A DNA stretch of 10,937 nucleotides, taken from the NCBI GenBank assembly GCA_046341775.1, contig JBKDQQ010000060.1, positions 1 to 10,937 on the forward strand. Reading direction: 5' to 3'. Positions 1 through 5,720 of the stretch are shown here, in pieces. The stretch is from SXXH01 sp041165735 (GTDB lineage Bacteria; Planctomycetota; UBA1135; GCA-002686595). A program made the position numbers and the translations under genes. Under the pieces are notes generated by a model. That model was not told the origin of the DNA and did no database searches. It saw only the letters and a list, made by a program, of their open reading frames with translations. How positions within the stretch are numbered: the first letter of the stretch is position 1; each line of letters begins with the position of its first letter.

Positions 1-92
1 GCGAGCTTCTGCACGCCTTCGACCTTCAACCTCTCGAACGCCTTGCGGATCCACTGGCTGCCCTGAGGCGCCAAGGGCGGCTTGTCAAGCAT
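1..92 (-). CDS. Unrecognised protein, N-terminal 30 residues only (runs off left edge)
   Basis: An ATG at 92-90 opens a frame that stays open to the window edge, giving 30 residues that begin MLDKPPLAPQGSQWIRKAF and continue into a basic, helix-prone stretch. Nearly all third codon positions are G or C, as in the neighbouring genes, which supports coding. The gene lies 123 bp downstream of the CoaBC-like gene in the same direction. No clear Shine-Dalgarno sequence precedes the ATG. A six-codon mini-frame (105-85, MVVKNA) starts just upstream and its stop overlaps the first codons, so translational coupling is possible. The start codon sits in the centre of a perfect 8-bp inverted repeat (82-101). 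I do not recognise the family, and too little is present to assign a function. Confidence 0.5.
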   Translation of the reverse strand, partial: MLDKPPLAPQGSQWIRKAFERLKVEGVQKL

Positions 93-101
93 TCTTGACA
101 A
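82..101. promoter_or_regulatory. Perfect 8-bp palindrome over the left-edge gene start (operator candidate, site 1)
   Basis: TTGTCAAG (82-89), a 4-base spacer, then CTTGACAA (94-101). The spacer contains the start codon of the left-edge gene. The core GTCAAG-N4-CTTGAC recurs exactly at 7753-7768 and with one mismatch at 4317-4332. The form resembles the binding site of a dimeric helix-turn-helix regulator, but no regulator gene is in the window, so the role is inferred. Confidence 0.4.
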
Positions 102-106
102 CCATG

Positions 107-141
107 GCGGGGGTCGGGCGCGCAGCGCGTCCGGCCCCCGC
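107..141 (+). repeat. Long GC-rich hairpin between the CoaBC-like gene and the left-edge gene
   Basis: Positions 107-122 pair with 126-141 around a 3-base loop (CAG), giving 16 consecutive pairs on the plus strand, two of them G-U. On the minus strand, where the genes are read, the two G-U pairs become C-A mismatches. There is no T-tract on either side, so this is not a classical intrinsic terminator. It lies in the 123-bp intergenic gap, just upstream of the left-edge gene start. It could be a folded leader, a transcript-end protector, or a by-product of extreme GC content. Confidence 0.4.
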
Positions 142-215
142 TCGCTTGGATCCGCCGCGGACGGCCGTGCGAGCGCCACCCACGCACCATGCCGCGCGTG
201 GCCGCCGCGACGCGC

Positions 216-1466
216 TCATGCGGGCAAGGTCGCTTCGAGGTGGTCCGCCAAGGCCACGGCGATGGCGCGCTTGCCGACGACGCGACGCGCCGCGCCTTCC
301 GCCGCCACGAGGTGGGCGACCTGCTCGCCGGCGGGACCGGTCTCCTCGCCGCGGTTGGCGACGACGAGCTTGTCGCCGCGGCGCAGTCGCTCGCGGGCGA
401 GCTCGATCAGCGCCTCGTGCGCGATGCCCTCCATGTACTTGAAGGTCACCATGTGCAATCCGGGGTGCGCCTTGCGCACCTCGTCGACGACCTTCAGCGT
501 CTGGACGAGCTTGATCTCCTTGAGCGCGCCCCCCGACGGGATCTTGCCGGGATGGACCGTCTCCGGGCGGTAGTCCGCCACGGCCGCGGAGAAGATGCCG
601 CAACGCGTCGGGCGCGCGGCGAGGCGCGCCAGCACCTGGCGCAGGTAGTCGTCGTAGGTCGCGGCGATCTCGTGCGGCAGCCACGCCGGCGGCACGAGCC
701 CCGCGCCGCCCATGACGAGGTGCGCGTCGGCGCCGCGCAGGTGCAACTCGCGCGCGATCTCGAAGCCCAACTGGCCGGTGAAGCGCGTGACGATGCGGCG
801 CACGGAGTCGATGGGCGCGGGCGTCGGACCGCCGGTGACGAGGATCGGCGCGCCCTTGAGGCGCGAACGCGACGTCGCGCGGCACACCTCCGCCACCAGC
901 GCGTCCTCGTCGGGCAGGTTGTGCTTGCCGTGCGCCTCGCGCGGCGGCACCACGCGCACGCCATGCGCCGCGAGCCAGCGCAACGACTCGGTCAGGATCG
1001 CCGTGTGCATCGTGCCGTGCATGGTCGGCGCGACCAGCACCGCGCAGCGCCCGCGCTCCATGCGGCCCAACGCCGACGCCAGCACCGACGCCACCACGCC
1101 GTCGGCGATGCCGTGGCGCAGCTTGTTGATCGTGTTGTAGGTCGCCGGAGCCACGAGGTAGGCGTCGAACGGCGCGCGGTCCGACAGGTGCTCGGCTTGC
1201 GCCGTCAAGCGCACGACCGCCGGGCGATCCGTGCACCACTCCAGCGCGTCGACCGTCGTGTAGCGCAGCGCCTCCTCCGACAGGAACGCCGTGACTTCGG
1301 CGCCTTGGCGGCGCAGCGCACGCGCCAGTTGCGGCGCCTTGATGCAGGCGATGCCGCCCGACAGGAGCAGCGCGACGCGCTTGCCCGCGAGGTGCTCGCC
1401 CTCGAGCTCGACGGCGTGGTCCGACAACGCGGACGAAGGCGGAGGCGTGAAGTCCCAGTCGGTCAT
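216..1466 (-). CDS. CoaBC-like flavoprotein/ligase fusion with altered catalytic motifs
   Basis: This 416-residue protein has the two-domain layout of phosphopantothenoylcysteine decarboxylase/phosphopantothenate-cysteine ligase (CoaBC, Dfp). Residues 28-200 are the FMN-binding decarboxylase half: a LLLSGGIACIKAP start, the conserved His at 93 and the FMN-binding APATYNTINKL at 106-116. Residues 206-410 are the ligase half: VTGGPTPAPIDSVR, then AAVADYRP at 294-301. Several signature positions differ from the classical enzyme. PxMNxxMW reads PTMHGTMH (147-154). The Cys of the mobile substrate flap is absent around 176-186. The ligase motif usually read as NxSSG is TRFTG (227-231). The KIKK motif is reduced to KIPS (308-311), and NPDI is not recognisable. 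I chose the ATG at 1466 over an upstream frame extension because the flavoprotein fold begins soon after it and the extension is Arg-rich junk. A TACAAT box lies 67 bp upstream of this start. It may be a divergent CoaBC or a paralogue with another substrate. The family is secure; the reaction is not. Confidence 0.85.
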   Translation of the reverse strand: MTDWDFTPPPSSALSDHAVELEGEHLAGKRVALLLSGGIACIKAPQLARALRRQGAEVTAFLSEEALRYTTVDALEWCTDRPAVVRLTAQAEHLSDRAPFDAYLVAPATYNTINKLRHGIADGVVASVLASALGRMERGRCAVLVAPTMHGTMHTAILTESLRWLAAHGVRVVPPREAHGKHNLPDEDALVAEVCRATSRSRLKGAPILVTGGPTPAPIDSVRRIVTRFTGQLGFEIARELHLRGADAHLVMGGAGLVPPAWLPHEIAATYDDYLRQVLARLAARPTRCGIFSAAVADYRPETVHPGKIPSGGALKEIKLVQTLKVVDEVRKAHPGLHMVTFKYMEGIAHEALIELARERLRRGDKLVVANRGEETGPAGEQVAHLVAAEGAARRVVGKRAIAVALADHLEATLPA

Positions 1467-1532
1467 GGCGCTAGTTGCGTGGCGTGGATGGCGCGCGCCG
1501 GATGGTGCGTGCCGCGCGTGCGTCAGCCGCGG

Positions 1533-1538
1533 ATTGTA
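1533..1538 (-). promoter_or_regulatory. -10-like box upstream of the CoaBC-like gene
   Basis: On the minus strand this reads TACAAT, five of six matches to the sigma-70 -10 consensus, in otherwise GC-rich sequence. It lies 67 bp before the chosen start at 1466. No convincing -35 box is seen; a short inverted repeat, GGCGA-N2-TCGCC (1560-1571), occupies that position. This is a weak prediction that also supports the downstream start. The remainder of the 166-bp gap (1467-1632) shows nothing else. Confidence 0.35.
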
Positions 1539-1632
1539 TGCGCGCGACCGGCACGAGCAGGCGAAATCGCCTCGGTCGCGGCGGGATCGGGCCTCGTGCG
1601 AGCCCCGTCGCACGCCTGGCGCGGCTGCAGGC

Positions 1633-3090
1633 TCAAGGCAGGTTCCACGCCGCCACCGGGCTCTCGGAACGCTCGCGCCACAAGCGCCGCGCGTCGTCGA
1701 CCACTTCCGGGTGCCGCGCGGCGAGGTCGCGCGACTCGCCCGGGTCCGCCTCGAGGTCGTAGAGCTCGATTGCCGCGTCCGCGTCCTTGGCGAGTCCGCG
1801 TTGCACCGCCTTCCATCGTCCCATGCGCGCCGCGCGTTGGCCGCCGTAGCCGGGGAAGTGCCAAGCGATCGGCGCGCGCGGAGGGCACGCGCCGCCCGAC
1901 AGTTCCGACGCGAACGACACGCCTTCGCCGCCGATCGACGGCGCGTCGCACAGTTCCAGCAGCGTGCCGGCGAGGTCCCACCCGACGACGATCCGGTCCG
2001 ACACGCCCTGCGCGACGCCCGGACCAGCCACGATCAGGGGCACGCGCAAGCCGCCTTCGTGCACGCTGCCCTTGCGGCCGCGCAAGCCGTCGGTCGAGTC
2101 GAAGAAGCTCGTGTCGACGCCGCCCACGTCGTGCGTGGGTCCGTTGTCGCTCGTCACGACCACCAGCGTGCGCTCCAACTCGCCGCGGCGCTCGAGCTCC
2201 GCCAGCAACGCGCCGATGTCGCGATCCAGGCGCGTGATCATCGCCGCGTACGCCGCGCGCGGCGTCGGATGGGGCGTGTAGCCCTTGCCGCCCGTGTAGG
2301 GCGTCTCCTCGAAGCGCCCGCGGTACTCGGCCAACGAGTCCTCCGGCACCTCCATCGCCATGTGCGGGATCGTCGTGGCGTACATCAGGAAGAACGGTCG
2401 CTCGTCGCCGCGCGTGCGCACGAAGTCGAGCGCGCGTTCGAGGAACAGGTCCGGCGCGTATGTCCCGGGCGCGAGTTCGACCTTGCGGTCGTCGTCCCGC
2501 AACCACGCCGGCGAATGATCGTGCGCGTGGCGTTGGCAGGCGTAGCCGAAGAACCGATCGAAGCCCTGGGCGCGCGGATCGCCGCTCGACCCGACGGGAC
2601 CGAGCCCCCACTTGCCGACGAGCGCCGTGGCCCATCCCGCCGCGCGCAACGCGCCGGGCAAGGTCGGCGTGCCGACCGCCAGCGGCTGCTGCCCTTCGCC
2701 CGGCAGCTCGAGGTTGTCGCGCACCTGCGCCTCGCCGCTCGCCCGGCCCGTCAGCAGCATGCAGCGCGCGGGCGCGCACACCGGCGCTCCGGTGTACGCC
2801 TGCGTGTAGCGTCGCCCGCGCGCGGCGAGGCGGTCGATGTGCGGAGTGGCGATCAGGGTCTGGCCTTGGCAACCGAGTTCCCCGAAGCCCAAGTCGTCGG
2901 CGTAGACCAGCAGGATGTTCGGAGGCCGCACTGGGGCATCCGCCGGCGCGTTGGATGCCGCCACAGGATGATTTGCTCCGGAAGCACAAGCGCACAGCCA
3001 CCAAGCCAAGAGCCAGGCCGTGCACACCGGCGCCAGCGCTCGCCAGCGCCGGACGATCCCCTTAAATCGATTCTGGACATGTACTTGCAT
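1633..3090 (-). CDS. Formylglycine-dependent sulfatase, predicted lipoprotein
   Basis: A 485-residue type I sulfatase of the arylsulfatase/alkaline phosphatase superfamily, predicted to remove sulfate esters from a sulfated sugar or similar compound outside the cytoplasm. A basic N-terminus and hydrophobic segment end in a lipobox-like LCAC, so Cys35 is probably lipidated. Asp65-Asp66 in YADDLGFGELG bind metal. CAPAR at 105-109, the C-x-P-x-R signature, marks Cys105 for conversion to formylglycine. GKWGLG (159-164) keeps the conserved Lys160 but has Gly where many relatives have His. IPHMAME carries His243, TSDNGP (314-318) supplies metal ligands Asp315-Asn316, and RGRKGSVHEGGLRVP has Lys340. 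Length is normal for the family. An ATG preceded by GGAGG at 8 bases sets the start. Conversion needs a formylglycine-generating enzyme or anSME, and neither is in the window. Substrate is unknown. Confidence 0.95.
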   Translation of the reverse strand: MQVHVQNRFKGIVRRWRALAPVCTAWLLAWWLCACASGANHPVAASNAPADAPVRPPNILLVYADDLGFGELGCQGQTLIATPHIDRLAARGRRYTQAYTGAPVCAPARCMLLTGRASGEAQVRDNLELPGEGQQPLAVGTPTLPGALRAAGWATALVGKWGLGPVGSSGDPRAQGFDRFFGYACQRHAHDHSPAWLRDDDRKVELAPGTYAPDLFLERALDFVRTRGDERPFFLMYATTIPHMAMEVPEDSLAEYRGRFEETPYTGGKGYTPHPTPRAAYAAMITRLDRDIGALLAELERRGELERTLVVVTSDNGPTHDVGGVDTSFFDSTDGLRGRKGSVHEGGLRVPLIVAGPGVAQGVSDRIVVGWDLAGTLLELCDAPSIGGEGVSFASELSGGACPPRAPIAWHFPGYGGQRAARMGRWKAVQRGLAKDADAAIELYDLEADPGESRDLAARHPEVVDDARRLWRERSESPVAAWNLP

Positions 3091-3098
3091 TGCTACAG

Positions 3099-3103
3099 CC
3101 TCC
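3099..3103 (-). promoter_or_regulatory. Shine-Dalgarno site of the sulfatase gene
   Basis: Reads GGAGG on the minus strand, 8 bases before the ATG at 3090. It confirms the start that includes the lipoprotein signal peptide. The upstream part of the gap (3104-3231) contains two TTGACG boxes in the minus direction (3205-3200 and 3178-3173), but neither has a believable -10 partner. Confidence 0.75.
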
Positions 3104-3223
3104 GCCCCTAGCGGGTCGACCCCCGTCCCTGCCCCGGCCCCCCACGGGAGTTGCTGAACGATCCGCCACGGGCGTCAAGCAGAATTTGCAATCTCCTCGC
3201 GTCAACCAGCCTGCCCCTCGGGG

Positions 3224-3229
3224 TAGTCT
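3224..3229 (+). promoter_or_regulatory. -10-like box for a possible plus-strand small RNA
   Basis: TAGTCT followed by GTGGG. The minus-strand box at 5662-5657 is similar (TAGACT followed by GTGCG). The -35 position (around 3201-3206, GTCAAC) matches consensus poorly, so this is only suggestive. It would place a transcript start near 3235, just before a folded region ending in a terminator. Confidence 0.2.
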
Positions 3230-3231
3230 GT

Positions 3232-3305
3232 GGGTGGCAAGATCCTTCGTCTGCGAAGTTCCCATCGAGCCACAGCCCCGGTCGTCAGGTCGGGGCTGCT
3301 TTTTT
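3232..3305 (+). ncRNA. Candidate small structured RNA ending in an intrinsic terminator
   Basis: On the plus strand, GTGGC (3234-3238) can pair with GCCAC (3269-3273), enclosing an inner hairpin CTTCG (3245-3249) / CGAAG (3254-3258) with a 4-base loop. This is followed directly by a terminator hairpin with a T-tract that reads on the plus strand. No plus-strand protein gene ends here, and both flanking genes are on the minus strand, so a short RNA of roughly 70 bases is the simplest explanation for the terminator's orientation. I do not recognise a known RNA family; it lacks the conserved SRP RNA loop, for example. The alternative is a folded element belonging to the sulfatase leader or the 3' end of the esterase transcript. 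Confidence 0.3.
3273..3305 (+). terminator. Intrinsic terminator, plus-strand orientation
   Basis: The stem CAGCCCCG (3273-3280) / CGGGGCTG (3291-3298) with a 10-base loop is followed by C and six T (3300-3305). The T-tract makes it an intrinsic terminator for plus-strand transcription. It lies 21 bp beyond the stop of the minus-strand esterase gene, so it may also act as a weaker stop in that direction, although on the minus strand the stem has A before it and no T after it. Confidence 0.7.
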
Positions 3306-3326
3306 CCGCGAGGTCGAATCGCGCGA

Positions 3327-4259
3327 CTATCGCGACTTCTTGGCTGACCGCGGCTTGGCAGCGGACTTGGCCGTCCCTTGTCCATCGCTCGACGAAGTGG
3401 GCGCGACCGACTGCGCGGCCGCGCCCTCCTGCGCGGAGACCGCCGCGTCCGCCCGTGCGGCGCGTGCATCGGCCACCTTCGCGGCGGACGCCGTGGTCGG
3501 CTTGCGGCGCTCCGCGAGCTTCTCGAGGAACTCGCCAAGGTACTGCGGCAACATCCTGCGCCAGGTCGGCCAGTCGTGGTCCCACTCGGTGCCCCACTCG
3601 TCGACCCGGTTGGGAACGCCGCGGGCGCCCAGCGCATCCGCCACGCGCCACGACTCCTCGGGACTCTCCCAACGGCCCTTGCCGTGCGCGAGCAGCACGA
3701 AGCGCTGGCGCAGGCGCGTCAAGTGCTCGCCCTCCTGCATGTCGGGCAGGAAGTGCAGCGGCGAGCTGATGTAGGAGTCGTGGGTCCCCTCGCCATCCAT
3801 GAACTTCTTCTGCAGGTCGTAGGTGCCCGACAAGCAGATGGCCGCCGCGTAAAGATCCGGGTGGCGGCAGATGGAGGCCAGCGCGTTGTACGCGCCGATC
3901 GAGGCGCCCGCCACCAGGATGTCGAGATCGCTCGTGCGGCAATCGACGCGGATCGCGGGCAGCACCTCGTGCACCACGAAGGCGTCGAAGCGGTTCTGCA
4001 TGCGCGCCGCCTGGTGCTTGGGCGTCTCCTTGTCGAGCCACGATCGCCCCGCGACCGAGTCGACCGAGTACAGCTTGATGCGCCCCTCGGAGAGCAGCGG
4101 CGCGAGCGCGTCGACCATCTTCATGCGCTCGCACTCCTCCGAGTCGCCTGCGGCGGTCGGGAAGAGCAGCACGGGGGTCCCCACGACGCCCCAGCGCGTC
4201 AAGCGCACTTCGGCGTCGTCCAGGCGCTCGCTGCGCCAGCTCGAGTGGTCCTTCGTCAT
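3327..4259 (-). CDS. Esterase-family alpha/beta hydrolase (putative esterase, PF00756-type) with basic disordered tail
   Basis: A 310-residue cytoplasmic protein with no signal peptide. The core (about 1-250) is an alpha/beta-hydrolase of the putative esterase family related to esterase D and antigen 85. LLFPTAAGDSEE at 31-42 is the start of the fold. The nucleophile elbow is GASIGAY (118-124) with Ser120, and the catalytic His is in EWDHDWPTWRRMLP, His228. The acid residue cannot be assigned with certainty; Glu198-Glu202 is a candidate region. Residues 251-310 are a low-complexity Ala/Ser/Lys tail ending KPRSAKKSR, probably disordered. The ATG at 4259 has no visible Shine-Dalgarno sequence. 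The gene follows an ATP-grasp gene after 58 bp, and a palindrome-like site lies at 4315-4333. It may cleave or transfer an ester or amide made by the neighbouring ligase; the substrate is unknown. Confidence 0.85.
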   Translation of the reverse strand: MTKDHSSWRSERLDDAEVRLTRWGVVGTPVLLFPTAAGDSEECERMKMVDALAPLLSEGRIKLYSVDSVAGRSWLDKETPKHQAARMQNRFDAFVVHEVLPAIRVDCRTSDLDILVAGASIGAYNALASICRHPDLYAAAICLSGTYDLQKKFMDGEGTHDSYISSPLHFLPDMQEGEHLTRLRQRFVLLAHGKGRWESPEESWRVADALGARGVPNRVDEWGTEWDHDWPTWRRMLPQYLGEFLEKLAERRKPTTASAAKVADARAARADAAVSAQEGAAAQSVAPTSSSDGQGTAKSAAKPRSAKKSR

Positions 4260-4314
4260 GGTTTGTGCGGGTGCGCGCGGGCGGACGCGGCGGGCGGGCC
4301 GGGCGCCGCGGATC

Positions 4315-4333
4315 TTGTCAGGTTTTCTTGACA
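4315..4333. promoter_or_regulatory. Imperfect palindrome at the ATP-grasp stop, upstream of the esterase (site 2)
   Basis: TTGTCA (4315-4320), seven bases, TTGACA (4328-4333). The core GTCAGG-N4-CTTGAC has one mismatch to the GTCAAG-N4-CTTGAC form found at 84-99 and 7753-7768. The six outer bases are the same, in the same spacing, as at 83-100. The site includes the stop codon of the ATP-grasp gene and lies 55 bp before the esterase start. Function is inferred from recurrence only. Confidence 0.3.
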
Positions 4334-5613
4334 GAGGCCCTGGCGGACTTGCGCGGCGCGGCGGCGAGGGCGGCGCGCTCGGCCTTGTCGGCCTCGCGCC
4401 AGCCCTGGATGGCCTCCCAGAAGCGCTGCGTGAACGGCTCGACCTCGTGCGCCGGGTACAGGGCCGCGACCTTGATGCGAACCGCCTCGCGCGCGGCCGG
4501 CGTGCCGAAGTACTCGTTGGCCACCTCGTCGAGGTGCGCGAGGTGCGTGTCGCAGAACGAGCGGAAGTCGTCCTCGGCGAAATGCGCGCGCGCCTTCCTG
4601 CCGTAGCGCGCCACGCGCTGCTTCCAATCCCCGCCCTCCTCGGCCAGCGCGAACCACTCGTCCCAAGCCGGCAGCGCGCGCATCGGGCGCTTCGTCGCGG
4701 CGCAATACAGGCTCCAGCGCAGGTAGCTCTTCACCAGCCACGGGAAATGCGCGTGCAGCGAGGTCACCTGGCTGTCGGGGCACGGGTTGGCGAAGTCGAT
4801 CGGCCACCAAGTGCCGTCCTTGAGGAGCGCTTCGCAGCTGTTGAAGTCCCACCCGAAGAAGGCGTTGATCGTCAGCGTGATGTCCTCGAGGAGCCGCTGG
4901 TCCTCGGCCGAGATGAAGTCCTTCTCGTTCGTGTACCGCCCGTGGAGCGGCTGCGAAGGGTCGTACAGGATCGCGCGCGTCTGCGCGCCGAATCCGATGC
5001 AGCGCACGAAGCGCTCGTACGGCACGACGCCCGCCTGCAGGTGCAGGATCGACTTGCCCGAGGCGTCGTAGGCCTTCTTCAACTCGGCGGCGTCGTCGAC
5101 CTTGACGACGCCTTGCCACCCGCCGCCGTCGTAGGGCTTGACGAAGCTCGGGTATCCGACCTTGTCGCCGAGCGCCTTGAGGTCGAACAGGTTCGCGTAG
5201 CGCTGCAGCGTGACCTTGAGGTCCGGCTTCTCGTCGTACTCGCGCGGCGGGATCATCAAGGTCCGCGGGATCGGGAGGCCGAGCCGCATCATGGCCGCGT
5301 AGGTCGTGTGCTTCTCCATCGACTGCACCGCCCACGGGTTGTTGAACACGTACAACCCGTCGAGCAGCACGGCCTTCTTGATCCACTCGCGGCGCAGCGG
5401 ATACCAGTGCGTCAACCGGTCGACGACCAGGTCCCAGCCGCACGGCTCGGACAGGTCGTAGGGGTCGATGCGCACGCGCTCGCAGGAGAAGCGCACGGAT
5501 TCCTTGCCCATCTTCAGGCGCAGGTCGAGCCGCGCCAGGATGTCCTCGTAGCACTTGGGCCAGCACAAGTCGGCGCCCAGCGACAGTCCGATGCGGCGGG
5601 TGGTCTCGGCCAT
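4318..5613 (-). CDS. ATP-grasp ligase, RimK/glutathione-synthetase-like, with C-terminal helical extension
   Basis: A 431-residue ATP-grasp protein, expected to join a carboxylate to an amine or similar nucleophile through an acyl-phosphate. The N-terminal domain (1-95) carries WDLVVDRLTHWYP and an YVFNNPWAV segment. The central lid and ATP-binding part includes YPSFVKPYDGGGWQGV (154-169) with Lys159 and the glycine-rich loop. Metal and substrate residues lie in GWDFNSCEALL (254-264) and WPIDFANPCPD (270-280), with Asp273 and Asn276. Residues 290-431 are a helical, charged extension ending in a basic tail PRKSARASVKKT, not part of a minimal ATP-grasp. The ATG at 5613 is chosen because GGAGGA lies 6 bases upstream; the frame remains open further upstream but only with Arg-rich non-homologous sequence. 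The next gene encodes an esterase. Substrates are unknown. Confidence 0.85.
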   Translation of the reverse strand: MAETTRRIGLSLGADLCWPKCYEDILARLDLRLKMGKESVRFSCERVRIDPYDLSEPCGWDLVVDRLTHWYPLRREWIKKAVLLDGLYVFNNPWAVQSMEKHTTYAAMMRLGLPIPRTLMIPPREYDEKPDLKVTLQRYANLFDLKALGDKVGYPSFVKPYDGGGWQGVVKVDDAAELKKAYDASGKSILHLQAGVVPYERFVRCIGFGAQTRAILYDPSQPLHGRYTNEKDFISAEDQRLLEDITLTINAFFGWDFNSCEALLKDGTWWPIDFANPCPDSQVTSLHAHFPWLVKSYLRWSLYCAATKRPMRALPAWDEWFALAEEGGDWKQRVARYGRKARAHFAEDDFRSFCDTHLAHLDEVANEYFGTPAAREAVRIKVAALYPAHEVEPFTQRFWEAIQGWREADKAERAALAAAPRKSARASVKKT

Positions 5614-5619
5614 GTGGTC

Positions 5620-5625
5620 TCCTCC
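5620..5625 (-). promoter_or_regulatory. Shine-Dalgarno site that fixes the ATP-grasp start
   Basis: Reads GGAGGA on the minus strand with 6 bases to the ATG at 5613. It separates the real start from a long upstream open-frame extension that overlaps the kinase gene. Confidence 0.75.
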
Positions 5626-5656
5626 GGCGCTCGCGGCGGGGGCGAAGGCCGCGCAC

Positions 5657-5662
5657 AGTCTA
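5657..5662 (-). promoter_or_regulatory. -10-like box upstream of the ATP-grasp gene
   Basis: Reads TAGACT on the minus strand, 43 bp before the ATG at 5613, in the 107-bp gap after the kinase gene. No good -35 box is visible. If real, the ATP-grasp/esterase pair has its own promoter and is not only read through from the upstream operon. Confidence 0.3.
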
Positions 5663-5720
5663 GCGCGGCGCGCCCCCGGTCCGGCTCGGCGGCGGATCCG
5701 GACCCGGCCGCCGATCCCGC

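Noticed and set aside
1467..1613. N-terminal extension of the CoaBC-like protein by 49 residues
   Set aside because: The extension is Arg/His-rich without similarity to the family and would run across the TACAAT promoter-like box; the ATG at 1466 gives normal family length.
189..2237. Very long plus-strand open frame (682 codons) opposite the CoaBC-like and sulfatase genes
   Set aside because: The translation is dominated by Arg, Ala, Val and His with no recognisable motif and runs antisense across two well-supported genes and the gap between them. It is a typical by-product of high GC content.
3173..3205. Two TTGACG boxes on the minus strand as sulfatase promoters
   Set aside because: Neither has a credible -10 hexamer at 16-18 bases, so no promoter is called.
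3090..3347. 85-codon plus-strand frame in the gap between sulfatase and esterase
   Set aside because: It runs straight through the terminator hairpin and T-tract, has a TTG start with no ribosome site, and has a Pro/Arg-rich translation.
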